DNA of 64,000 nt from Uranotaenia lowii. Its lineage: Eukaryota; Arthropoda; Insecta; Diptera; Culicidae. Every line of letters starts with the position of its first letter. Positions within the stretch are counted from its first letter, which is position 1. A program made the translations under genes and the position numbers. The notes below the pieces were generated by a model. It did not search any database and had not been told where the DNA came from. It was given only the letters and a program-made list of their open reading frames with translations. The stretch covers positions 111,290,683 through 111,354,682 of the forward strand of contig NC_073693.1 of assembly GCF_029784155.1 (NCBI RefSeq). The letters run 5' to 3'. Below, in pieces: positions 50,319 through 61,825 of the stretch.

Positions 50319-50537
50319 CTCTCTCATTCGCAAAAAATAAGGGTAACCCGAAATTAAGAGTCAAAAAGGTTGAGCAAAATACAGGTTTCGCATGAATGCC
50401 CAAACTAGATGTGGTTAGTGCAATATTTCGTGAGTAAAAAGACAGCTTAAATTAATTTGAGTTTAATTTAAAAAATCATTAATTCTGATGACTCAAAACG
50501 CCTAGTTACCCTTATTTATTTTCGCATATGATAGAGA
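50319..50537. repeat. Small inverted-repeat element, about 220 bp
   Basis: TCTCTCATTCGCAAAAAATA..GGGTAAC on the left and GTTACCCTTATTTATTTTCG..ATAGAGA on the right are imperfect inverted repeats of about 30 bp. This resembles a short MITE. The target duplication is not clear. Confidence 0.5.
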
Positions 50538-50934
50538 ATTAAGTTTAGATCATTCCATTAGAATATTCGAAAACTCAAAAATCAAAAAAACATTATATTT
50601 GAAATAACATAACTGTTCGTCCAAGTCTTGTAAGTGTAGCTAGATTCTTTTCATGAAAATGCTCTGTTTGGGAAGTTATAACTATTTCTTGCTACTTCTA
50701 TTGCTTTGCCGATTTGGGCAGAGTTACTATCAGAAAATTTTCCATCCAGTGAGAACAAAATTTCAAAAAGGGAGAGTTAAAAAACCCAAAAAAATGACAT
50801 TTTACAAACGATATTTTGCATTTTTTCATACAAAATATAGAATAATAAAAAAAGAAGACAAAAAAAATAACAGAAAAAGCAATAATAAATTGTATTTTTC
50901 AAAAATAATATCGTGATAGCTTGTTTGAAATAAT
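50538..50934. other. AT-rich spacer before satellite
   Basis: No gene was recognised. Confidence 0.45.
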
Positions 50935-51673
50935 ATGTTAGTCAGTTTTGTAATCTTTGTAATTTTTGTAATTTTGGTAATTTTTGTAATTTTGGTAATT
51001 TTTGTAATTTTTGTAATTTTTGTAATTTTTGTAATTTTTGTAATTTTTGTAATTTTTGTAATTTTTGTCATTTTTGTAATTTTTGTCATTTTTGTCATTT
51101 TTGTCATTTTGGTAATTTTTGTAATTTTTGTAATTTTTGTAATTTTTGTAATTTTTGTAATTTTTGTAATTTTTGTAATTTTTGTAATTTTTGTAATTTT
51201 TGTAATTTTTGTAATTTTTGTAATTTTTGTAATTTTTGTAATTTTTGTAATTTTTGTAATTTTTGTAATTTTTGTAATTTTTGTAATTTTTGTAATTTTT
51301 GTAATTTTTTTAATTTTTGTAATTTTTGTAATTTTTGTAATTTTTGTAATTTTTGTAATTTTTGTAAATTTAGTAATTTTTGTAATTTTTGTAATTTTTG
51401 TAATTTTTGTAATTTTTGTAATTTTTGTATTTTTTGTAATTTTTGTAATTTTGGTAATTTTTGTAATTTTTGTAATTTTTGTAATTTTCGTAATTTTTGT
51501 AATTTTTATAATTTTTGTAATTTTTGTAATTTTTGTAATTTTTGTAATTTTTGTAATTTTTGTAATTTTTGTAATTTTTGTAACTTTTGTAATTTTTGTA
51601 ATTTTTGTAATTTTTGTAATTTTTGTAATTTTTGTAATTTTTGTAATTTTTGTAATTTTTGTAATTTTTGTAG
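50935..51673 (+). repeat. 9-bp satellite (GTAATTTTT)n, about 80 units
   Basis: About 740 bp of nearly uniform 9-mers with scattered variants (GTCATTTTT, GTAATTTTG). Because 9 is a multiple of 3, the array stays open in frame and would spell Val-Ile-Phe over and over. That is an artefact of period, not a protein. Confidence 0.97.
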
Positions 51674-51962
51674 TTTAATAAACTTCGTTTTACCTTCTAA
51701 AGTATAAATCGTACTAAATGTTTAATTTCATCTACACTTCCTTAACTGCACCGTGATCGTGAATAGATTTTCATGGAAATCGTAATAAATAAAGTTGAAT
51801 TTGTATTGGGACCATCTTCCATTAAAAGTGAGATCCTTGAAACTGTTATACAAACCATCTCTGACAAAAAAAACCCTCGGATACCAAATTTTACTTCATT
51901 CCGACCGACCATTCATACGTGATGTTGTTACAAAGAAAACGCCTCCATTTTTATATATAAGA
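51674..51962. other. AT-rich spacer
   Basis: Short unique-looking DNA between the satellite and family A copy 2. It ends in a TATATAAG run at the family A insertion point. No gene was recognised. Confidence 0.4.
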
Positions 51963-54900
51963 CTAGCAGACCCGGTAAACTTCGTCTTACCATGTTCAAC
52001 TTGGCATCCATTTTTCATATTATTTTAACCGATTAATTTTTTAAACCATTAAATATAGAGTTGTTAATCGTCTCGCTTTTGTAACATGTCCTAGTTTTTT
52101 TTTTACATTTCCCTTTTTATCGTTTACTCGAATTGTTCCGTTTAAGCCATCATATCCTCGAAAGTTGTACGCTTAGAGATAAGTGAAAAAGGAATCTCTT
52201 CGAGGAAACATCAAGTTTCATGGAGATCCTGTGTGTGTCTGTGTTCGTTTTTTAAAAAAAAAAACCTTAGAATTTGAACTCAATTCTACGGGTCCTTTCT
52301 TAAATTATCAAAAAATAACCTTCAATAAATCTAACATACATTATATAAAAATACTTTTTCATTAACTTTTCTTTGATTTGGATTTTTTGTATATCTCCAA
52401 ATGATAAGGTATCAGGTTCTCGTTTCAAATTCGATTGTTTTTTAGCACTTGACGTAATCATCCAACTTGGCAAGCCTCGTGCCAAAAAAAATCAATTTTT
52501 GTTACTTGTTCGCTATTGTTTCTTGTTCGATAGATAGTTGTATGTTGATAACACATGTATGTTTCATTTATTGTTTACCATTTAGTTGACTTGTTCCGCT
52601 TTGTTCAAGTTCCCATCAAGATTTAAATCGAAATCAAAAGTTTCTCATATATGTATTGGAATTAATTGCATATGAAACTCTATGAATATAGAATTTGGAA
52701 CATCCGGACAATTTTTTGAGTATTTGTCTCATAATTTGCCTAACGCAGCGCTTTAAACTTCCAAATAATATTGGATGGTATATGTTTTTTAGAACTAAAC
52801 ATTAGAGAAGATTTTTTACTAACCATTTACAAATAGCTTTTTGTTCACCATCCTCACCGTTCGAAGCAGTTCGAATTGATAGTCATATTTACACCAACAT
52901 CATATTCAATAAGTTTCGCCTGATACCACACCTATAGACACGACTCATTTTAACTTGAAGTATTTCCAAACAGCACTTGTCATGGCATGAAATCTGGCGA
53001 TTTTGTAAACTGCAAATTTCTTTTTAATATTTATTCAAGCAAAAAAAATTCCTTTGAAATTTAACCCAATGAATCAAGGAAACGATTCGTTTTGATAGGA
53101 GGAAATAAATATAATGTTTAGATTTTTTTTTATTCAACCAAATCACAGCATGTTTTACTATTTCATCATAAAGGGCATAATATGTGCCAATTTAACCCAT
53201 TTTTTAAGAGATTCTAAAAGAAACATTTGGAAGCTCTTATTTCAAAATCTGCTGAACATTGTTGGTGTCGATTTGCAATTTCATTTAGGATTATGTAGTA
53301 TGTTCAAGATTCAACAACATTTAATAGGCCTTGTGATATAGCTCAGTTGGCAAGTCAGTTGCCAACTGAGCTATAACATAAAAATCAGTTATGTTCGCAA
53401 AAAGAAATATCTAAGTATACATTTATCCCATTTATTGGGACACTTTTTTAGCACTTCTTGTTGATGCAGTTTTCTCCGGAATAAATTAATGCTTAATACT
53501 ACAATATTGCTAAATTTTGTTATCCAAATGATCTTGATTTACAAAGCCATTTAAAAATTTTAAATATCCGCTTTGGATTCAACATTCGGAATATCCTTTC
53601 TGGACATTTTAGAGATTCTTAAATGGTAGATGTTTCATGATTAAAAGACGCATTTGTACCTGTTCCACCGAGTGAAATGACAGGAATAAATATTATTTTT
53701 AACAGTCTCAGGTCATATTAAAAATTCATCTGCCACTGAAAAAACAATCGCAAAAAAAAAAACTTTTAAACAAGAGAGTGGGTCAAAACTCTTTTCTATG
53801 TAGACAAAATATGTAAAACTAATACACACTGTTCATGTTAAATATGTACTTGTGTGTAAACAAACAATAAACGTGTGAACAGTTTTTCGCTGATTTAAAA
53901 AAAATATTTTTCATTGTCAGATTGCTTATTTGAGCCGAATAATTTATAATTTATTTATACTTTTTGTGTAAATGTTGAACGTTTGCTTATGCTCTAGTGA
54001 ACCTTCTGAACTCAAAATTCGTCCAAAAAATGCATATCTTCACTTTTTGTTATGAGAAAGTTTTTTTCTATAGATAACTTTTACTTATGGTTGCAAAAAA
54101 TCAAAAAGTTCTTTGCATTCGGCTTTCAGATACATCAATATATAATTCATTTTAAAGGGCAGGCTTGTTCAGTTCACGTGTCTGTTTATTTTCATCGGAT
54201 TTTTGTCGTTGTTCTGAAAATTTAAAGCCGCATGATACATCTTCATAAACTATATTTATACATGTTAGAAAAATGTTTTCGATCCATATCTGTTGAAACG
54301 GCTTATTCTTTTTTCTGTTATCGATATGAATCAAAACATTTAAAACTCACCTTATAGGCGTATTCAGTTATAAAATTGTATTAAATCTTGCCTTTTTTTC
54401 AAACGTATACAAAAAGTCATACTATTATTTCATATACATAAGTATTTAACTCATATTTTTAAGTCAACAATTGCTGCTTTAATCAACACGCAGTCAAAAA
54501 AGTTTCAATTTTTAAAATCGTTGTTATGGTTTTGATTTAATCGGCAAAATATCAATCTGGGTCACATCTACGCGTCATTCATTAATATGTGCTATAAAAA
54601 TGTGCTGGGAATCATAAAGAAAAGCATCACATCTAGGCTTCATAGCGCCATCACGTGCATTGACAGTATGCCTGTTTGAGAAATACGCGCCCAAATATTC
54701 CCACTGATCAGTATGCTATGCCATGGTTACTATCCTCTTGCGACGTTGGCTCGCGACGTCTCGACCATGGAGACGAAAAACAAACCGCCCGGCGCCCAAA
54801 TGAAAGAAAATCTCGAAAAAATTCAAGGCTATGACTTTAATTTGATTCAATTTATTACTAATTTCATGATTACGGACAATTGATGCGACTTTGTGTTATT

Positions 54901-55025
54901 TTTATTCGATATAAACCGATTCGCATGCCTACAAAATATTCTAAAAATAATTTCATTCCAATCGTTTGGCTCATTCCGGAGGAGTAGTACTACAAACACC
55001 GTTACAAGAAAATTTTATATAATAG
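51963..55025 (+). repeat. Family A dispersed repeat, copy 2
   Basis: It starts CTAGCAGACCCGGTAAACTT and ends AATTTTATATAATAG, and aligns along its length with 11648-15410. It lacks the 922-bp foldback insertion, so it preserves the empty site near 52557. It has about 220 bp more than copy 1 once that insertion is removed, chiefly around 54140-54480, and only one copy of the 335-bp segment. No coding region is supported. Confidence 0.7.
53337..53375. repeat. Perfect hairpin built from a tRNA D-arm-like sequence
   Basis: TATAGCTCAGTTGGCAA, a GTCAG loop, and the exact complement. TAGCTCAGTTGG is the common A-box/D-arm sequence of tRNAs and tRNA-derived SINEs. The corresponding place in family A copy 1 lacks it, so it is an insertion or a local rearrangement in this copy. 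Confidence 0.8.
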
Positions 55026-56430
55026 GATTTTTTGAAAAAAAAAGGTGTTTATGAAGCCTGTTGTTTAAATCGAGTTGCTTCAAATTTTTACGCAACAATG
55101 AAATACTTTATATAAAACCACACTTGATTTCCAGACGTTCCAGAAAATATTTTGTTAGAGGTCACGCCAGATTCCGGCGTTTTTTTCAAGTCATTTAGCA
55201 TAAAAACTGTAATGTTCGATTTTCCCGATATGCTCTGGTACATCTTAAGAGATTTTCTTAGGATAAAAAAAAAGCTAGCACCCCTAAATCAATCCCTATT
55301 AAGCTGAAATATTGAACAGGTCAGTTTTCTGGGGCAAGTAACGAAATGTATATGATCCGTTTTTGAAATAACATGAAGAAATTTATCCCATACTTGCATT
55401 GTCACCCTAAACTATATTCTCGTTTAAATTTAAAATAAATCCATCTTAAGTTTAGCGCAAAATTCAATAACCTTACCTAATTTCGGTTATCCTTTAATAA
55501 GCAGCGCTCCGGTAGTGCATAACAAATCCAAAAGGGGAACTCCACTTACCACGCGGCAACATTTCCCAATCACAAATTTTCTCCTCTACCATGCAAAACA
55601 AAACACCGCACTTCGATATGCATGTATCACCACGCATAGTTCAACCGCATTGTTGCCAACCAATAATGAATGGCAACGCTCCATTCAGCCATGACAAAAG
55701 TCAGTGTGCCACTATTCAGTTTCATCTTCCAGTAAAGCACCACCATGCTGAGCCATTTCATCGGAATGCGCGTAGAAAAACATGAATCGCATCTCGGCAG
55801 CCCTTAGGCCGCAAAGTTATGCTCAGAAGAAACCAGAAAAAAACAACAAACAAATATACCACCCAACCATAAATGGTAGCGCCTCTTAGAGAGGGCTAGA
55901 CACAGATTTGTTTTCCACCGAGCAAATGTTTACTGGCGTTTAATCTTACCTCAGAGAGCTTAAAGAATCACCAACCCCTCCGAGACCCGGGCCTGAAGCC
56001 GAAGAATGTTGTTGATCTTGCACCGGAAAACGAGAAACGAAATTCGATTCCGACACGCGATACGTTTGTTGGACTGGAGCTCTATTCGCAAAAATCAACC
56101 AACAACAACCGAACACATGTGATTATTTGCGACCCAAACCTCTTAAGATAGATGAATGAATGGGTGGGCGAGTGGGTGGAAAAATCCTCCCTGCTTCAAT
56201 CAACCTAAAATCTAAGACGTTGCACGTGAGATTACATTTCACAAGGTGCCAATGACGCCGATGTAAGTTCGTTGTTTCTAATGTTGTTGTTATTGTTGTT
56301 TGTTGTTTCGGTTTCGTTACTGGAATCGTTGCGCTTGATTGTATTTCAGAGTTGTTCAAATCCGAAACCCATTGTGGGGATTTTCTTTCGTTGGCCCGCC
56401 CTGTCTTTGAAGGTGCGGTGCTTCCAGTAG
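55026..56430. other. Balanced-composition DNA, probable host noncoding
   Basis: From about 55490 the composition is more balanced and CAACAA-rich, like insect intronic or regulatory DNA. A 64-residue frame from an ATG at 55591 has no known motif. No gene is called. Confidence 0.4.
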
Positions 56431-56432
56431 TA

Positions 56433-57284
56433 GGGGAAAAGTTCATATAACGCCCCATGTGGCTAATACGCGCCACTATTGTTTTGAAGAATCTGACACA
56501 TTTTAAGCCTGCAAAATATTACCAATTTGTTTCAAATGCTGTGATTGGTCATGGCAAGTATGAATTTTTCCTTAAAATGCCCCTGTGTCGTGATAATTTC
56601 ACAATTTAGGTTTTTCTTCATTTCGATCTAAATTTTAAAACACTTTTAATAAGGTGTCACCAAGCGGAGAAAAACGAATAAGACAATATTTTCTGACACA
56701 TCGATAGAGGAGAATCTAAATTATGATTTTATGCTAAAAAATCATACTGAACTCGCTAAGGTATGCTTTTCATGGGTATGTTCTATCACGGCCCATGCGC
56801 TCTTTATAACGCGCCAATCGTAGTAGGCTGAAAATAGCATTAATTTTTCAAAAAGGCCAATTTTCATTGAAAATGAACAAAAAGTCTAAAACCATATTTT
56901 GAGCGTTAATTCAGCCCAAAAAATCTATTTTTCATTTTTGTTAAATTTCTATTAGTCCATTTTGATTTTCTTTTCAGTCAAAGTGTCTGTAAGTATTGGT
57001 GTGTTTTCGGACTTCGGCTGCTCTCGGGTGTGTTCGGCTGCTAGGCGCGTATTGAATACACAGCGGCGCGTATTCGCAACACAGTTTTGTTCTGTGGCTT
57101 TGAATATGGTTTTTAAAAATCATGTTTTTGAAGAAACTATAGCAATTAGAGTAATGAAAAATCATAGGAATTTGTAGAAAACAGTTTTCTTCAACGATTA
57201 CACCCATTTTTAACACAATTTGTACGTGGAATACATAGAATATGAGCGATTCGCTTAGGTGGCGCATAATAGGGCATGTTCCCC
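56433..57284 (-). mobile_element. TA-flanked TIR element (GGGGAACATGCCC family), copy 2
   Basis: An inverted copy of 39804-40656 with only scattered base differences. TA flanks both ends (56431-56432 and 57285-57286). It interrupts balanced-composition DNA. Two nearly equal-length, similar copies in one window suggest recent movement. It is non-autonomous. Confidence 0.9.
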
Positions 57285-57286
57285 TA

Positions 57287-57587
57287 CAAGATTCTCTTCG
57301 GTTTTGATCTCGTCAAAAAGGCCTCGTGCCATACGCATGTCTATGGTGGCTGAGAGACACCTTAGAGAAAGAGTAGAGGAGCCAGGGGCTTTTGCACCTG
57401 TTGGCGCCTTATTGGGTTTGACGCGCTCTTGAGGGGACCTGTCCACAAATGGTTCGGCTCCGTTTAGACAACAACAATGACCTCAATTGCCTAATACCCA
57501 CATATGTATGTATGTATGGACGCATACCTCTTGTGCCAAGCCATTTTCTTTGGAAAATCTTTTGGATGCGTAAGCCTAATGAACTAA
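57287..57587. other. Short host-like spacer between two TIR elements
   Basis: Balanced composition with an ATGTATGTATGTATGGA run near 57504-57520. No gene was recognised; a minus-strand frame of 63 residues has no motif. Confidence 0.4.
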
Positions 57588-58089
57588 TAGGGGAGATGAG
57601 GGCATAACGAGCACCCAGGGCATAATAAGCACTCCTTTTTTCTACATAAGTACGTATTTTCTTAAACAAATTTTCATAAGGATTTGTTGCGTACTATCCA
57701 TAGTATTAATTTTTCACCAAAAAAGAAATATCCTTCGCATCTTTACAGAAATATTAAATAATAACCAGCAAGGTTCTAAAGTGACGAAAATATTATAATT
57801 TTTGAGCACCACCAAATAAGCTTTTATGACCTTTAAATCATTTTGATCTGAAATGTACGCACTGCAACATGATCTACACATTGTTTCTCAATTTTCAACA
57901 TCATAAAATTTTTGATTTTTCACTTTAATCAATTTTAAAACGCTTTTTTGCTTTAATTTGTTCACTAGGGGCGAATAGAGCACTTTCAATAAAGGCATAA
58001 TGAGCATTTTCTGCCGAGGAATCTAGCAGCGAATTCAATTCGATGAAGTCAACTGAATAATAGAGCTACAGCTTGGCTTGTTTCGTCTG

Positions 58090-58158
58090 TCGATTTGGCC
58101 TATTGGTAAGGTGTCGGAGAGGTAATCAGTAGACTCGAGTTCGATTCCTGATCGAGGG
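58090..58158 (+). repeat. tRNA-like (pol III A box/B box) sequence, forward arm
   Basis: TTGGCCTATTGGTAAGGTG fits a tRNA A box and GAGTTCGATTCCTG a B box, about 35 bp apart. The acceptor stem does not pair, so it is not a functional tRNA gene but a tRNA-derived promoter, as in SINEs. Confidence 0.65.
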
Positions 58159-58395
58159 GATTTTTTTTTGCACATACCATTCATGATTGATTTTTTTTAT
58201 TGTAACATTATACGGCTAATAGCATCAAAGCATTATCCGTCAAACAAAACACCAGAAACATAATGCATGAGCATGTGTTCATTCTTTGAATTCTGCAAAC
58301 AAATCAAGATTATTTTGTTATTGCTTTGTTTGATGAATCTATGCCTCACCGTTTAGTGCAATCATGATCATGAATGATATATGAAAAAAAAAATC

Positions 58396-58463
58396 ACCTC
58401 GACCAGGAATCGAACCCGAGCCTACTGATTACCTTTCCGACATCCAACCAATAGGCCAAATCG
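58396..58463 (-). repeat. tRNA-like sequence, reverse arm
   Basis: On the minus strand: TTGGCCTATTGGTTGG (A box) and CGGGTTCGATTCCTGG (B box, T arm TCGGG-TTCGATT-CCTGG folds). It is a diverged inverted copy of the forward arm. Confidence 0.65.
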
Positions 58464-58807
58464 TCAAGTTAAGCTGTAGCTCTATTATTCAGTTGACTTC
58501 ATCGAGTCGAATTCGCTGCTAGATTCCCCGGCTGAAAATGCTCGTTATGCCTTCAATAATGGTGCTCATACTGCCTCGGGGGGTTTCTCATTATGCCTCT
58601 ACAGTGACTGGTTTTCAGCTTTTGGCAAAAATTTTTAAAATGCATTTTTAAACGTTTTTATCTTCTTTTTCAAGTTTCATCCAGTTAGGCAATAGACTAT
58701 TTGAGTGTCTGAACACGAAACAATGATGTAATTCACATATTACAGCTGTTCTCTATGGTTAAATAAGCGTTTTTCTTAAGGTGGCCATTATGCCCCCATC
58801 TCCCCTA

Positions 58808-60846
58808 ATGCGAAAGTATGTGAACACTCCTTATCTGGAATAAGTTCTTTCTTATTGCGAATCCGATAGATTGAATGGAACAGAATCTCTAACTTTTTCA
58901 GATTACGCACTTAGAAAATAAAACAGTAAATTTTCAAACAACAGAACTGGAAAAGTGGGAAATCTCTTTAAGTGGCAATGTCCAGTTAGAATCCGAAATC
59001 ACGTGTTGTGTCTTAGCGGCATCGAAAGTGTGCACTGCATGAATTCTTTGATTGCGGTTTGTTAACGAACACGCCAAGGATCCGAAATTCGCTCATTTCC
59101 TCTTATCACCAAGCGAGCCAACTCATCACAGGGACAAAAATTTTATTTTTCCTTCCTGCTGCAATCAAGTTTGCCACTTTTCAGCCAAAGGGGAAGGCGT
59201 ATGTTGCATCTATCTTCCTGTATAAGGCAGTCAAGCGAATGCAACAATATTGTATCAACAACGAAGACCCTTAAAGGTGATCTGCAACATTCAAAATTCT
59301 AGTTGTCGCTGATCATTGCTGAGCGCATCGTAGGTGAACTATTCACGAGCAGACTATCCGAGCTGTTTTTGTTTTCCTGATTGTCGCAGCAATCTTTGGA
59401 CAGAATTGCTTGTAGCTTTTAGCAGGGGAAGTATAAATTTTTAACCCCCCAAACATTCCCGCCTTACCCGGCGTCTACGATTGGTATATAAGCGATAAAT
59501 TTTGAGCAGTTCACTTCCGAATGTTTCACTGCCGAGTAATACATAGAGACGATCGCGAGCGAATGCAACAAACGAAAAATTTCCCCTTCTAAGATCGCTT
59601 AGCAACTATGCATCAGACAGAAAATTCTGTTGTGAGTCGTCCATCAATTTGTGTTTTGGGCAGAGCCTTCCCCTCATCCGTAAACAAGAAAACGGAAGGC
59701 CCGCTTTGATAATTTGAAAATGAAATGTCGCACAGCATTTCCTCGGTTCGTACAGCAAAGGCAGGGACTAACCAACGCTGCCTGAGGGTGCTATGAGAAA
59801 AGTGTATAGATAGAAGCTATCGCGAGCGAATTTCAGAACCTTGGAACACGCCTTCTTCCTGTAGTAAAATTTTTACGATATTTCGTGCAGTGTGTCAAAA
59901 GTTATTGCAGATGGAAGCCGGGAGGATATAAAAAATTCTGCACACTTAAATTGATCATCAAACGTGGTCTTCAATAAACATCACAAAAACATTGAAAACG
60001 TTGATCGATTTTGATAAAATTAGGCCAGGTAGTAAAACATACTTGTTACATAATTTCAACAAATTTTAAGATAGAAACATAAAATTTGATAAAGTTACAG
60101 GTTTTTTGTCAAGCAATATCAATTTTTCATTTTTTCAACAAAAAACGCTGTATCTCATTTTCAAATGAATGCAAATTGTTTAAAGATAAATAAATGATGA
60201 ATTTATATGTTAAACTCGCTTGTGTGAAAGTAATTTCACCACAGAGAACAGAGTTCGGGCTGGAGCTCAAACCGTGTTTAAATATACCAATCGCAGATTC
60301 AAATCAAAACCGTAGGTGGCCATACATCTATTAGATGTCGTTACTAAAGAGACTGTAGTAAACAAAGAGGCGCCTATTGATACCTTTCAAAACAATAAGG
60401 TTGCAATCCTGGTGTAGGGCTGCCTTTAAGACTGCATGGTTCTGCTCGATTGGAATGATACTGACAGAAAATCAAAAATTCCAATCCTGACATTTCGTCT
60501 CTTTGTTTACTATAGGCTCATTAGTCACTACCAGTAAACCAATGTGGTACAAAGAAAGTGATGAACAAACACACACACTATTACAGAACTCGTTATTCAA
60601 AAAGTAAAAAGGTAATCAAAGCCTACGTCACTTGCCATCATGCTTGTATCCTAGGCGAGAATCATAAACAGCAGTTGGCAATGATTTTTTTTCTCTAGTT
60701 TTCGCTGGTACAGCGATGATGATTGTTTGTTTGAAAATGCAACTGATGTCACGAATTGTCTTGGTTACAATGTTTAAAAAAAAACTCTTACTAACACTTA
60801 ACACGGGATTTCCATCGCCACCTGAGATATGTATACAGGTTGCCAG
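58808..60846. other. Host-like noncoding DNA with promoter-like motifs
   Basis: No gene is called. TATATAAG at 59485-59492, with an AGTTCA start-like site about 25-30 bp on, precedes a 33-codon frame (59608-59709) lacking any known motif. A second GATATAAAA lies near 59929. TCGCGAGCGAAT occurs after both (about 59552 and 59819 region). A pair of inverted words around GTAAACAAAGAG (60345-60370 and 60498-60520) may be a small MITE. Confidence 0.35.
59485..59520 (+). promoter_or_regulatory. TATA-box core promoter candidate
   Basis: GGTATATAAGCG is followed 25-30 bp later by GCAGTTCACTT, resembling an arthropod initiator. No recognisable gene follows, so it may be a chance or decayed promoter. 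Confidence 0.25.
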
Positions 60847-60848
60847 TA

Positions 60849-61823
60849 GGGGAGAGTGGGGATACTTGATCCCCTTTTCTTATTTTCACCATATCTTTCT
60901 GGAAAAAATTAGCAACTCGCCGTCTTTGACATTTTCTGACAGCTTGTAACTTCAAGTTTCTATGCTCCAAAAATTAGATCGATACCTGAACCCGTTCATG
61001 AACTAGAAGCATTTTCGTGGGAGTAAAAAAATTGCGATTTTTCTGAAGTTAGGGGAGACTTGATCCCCTATTAAAGGAGACTTGATCTTTTATTCAGGAA
61101 GCCCTAATCCTTGTATAAAATCAAACAAAACCCCAAGATAGAAGGTTAATTGACTATTTTGGTCATGTTTGTTCTCATTTGACAATTTATAGCAGACATA
61201 TGAAGAAAATTCTATAACTTTGTGTCAACGCTATCAACATTGCATACTTAAAGGTGCTATTTTTTGTTATTAAGAGAAAATTAATTATTTTTCCTCTTTT
61301 CTTCAGACAATTGTTTGATAAATATTAGTTTTTGGATAAATATTAGTAATTTCGTAATCAGCAATCATAACGATCAATTCAGAAGAAGAATATGCCGTTT
61401 GGAAGGGGGGATCAATTGTACCCAACTCTAGGGGATCAATTGTACCCATAATCAACATTTTAGAAAACTTTTTCTGAAAAAAGTTGAGAGTTTTCCATTG
61501 CTTTGAAAATATGGCATTATGAAGTTCATCTTACGCTCGAACGAATGATACATTGGAACAAATATTTTTTTCATAATTTTCGCGTGTAAGGAACATTTTA
61601 AAGTGATGAAAAAAGATCTTCAAGTTACATTTTGTGAAATTATTCAAACAAAGTTCAATTACTCAAACAATTATTTTGTTAAAATTTTTTAAACTACAAG
61701 CATTGTTATTTTGCTCCTTTTGGCACATTTTTCTAGAACATTTGATCTTTGTAAGACATTCCAGTTTCGAGATATAGCTAAGGAATCAAGTATCCCCAGG
61801 GATCAAGTATCCTCATTCTCCCC
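60849..61823 (+). mobile_element. TA-flanked TIR element (GGGGAGAGTGGGGATACTTG family)
   Basis: GGGGAGAGTGGGGATACTTG at the left is mirrored by CAAGTATCCTCATTCTCCCC at the right, with TA on both sides (60847-60848 and 61824-61825). Internal GATCCCC-type words repeat. No coding region is present. A left-part copy lies at 31491-32185. Confidence 0.85.
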
Positions 61824-61825
61824 TA

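Larger units (their letters stand above)
57590..58805. mobile_element. TA-flanked TIR element (GGGGAGATGAGGGCATAA family) with tRNA-like arms
   Basis: The ends GGGGAGATGAGGGCATAA and TTATGCCCCCATCTCCCC are imperfect complements, with TA on both sides (57588-57589 and 58806-58807). Internal arms (about 57990-58160 and 58395-58570) are inverted copies of each other and each carries a tRNA-like sequence. No transposase is present. The internal arms look like a second inverted insertion, or an inverted duplication of a tRNA-derived SINE inside the element. Confidence 0.8.

Noticed and set aside
50935..51678. 247-residue open frame of Val-Ile-Phe repeats
   Set aside because: It is the translation of a 9-bp satellite whose period keeps any frame open.
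58090..58463. Functional tRNA genes
   Set aside because: A and B boxes are present but the acceptor stems do not pair and the anticodon arm is poor. They are tRNA-derived promoters.
59600..59715. Possible histone fragment on the minus strand
   Set aside because: A few residues (AGL.F) resemble histone H2A, but the match does not extend and the frame is short.
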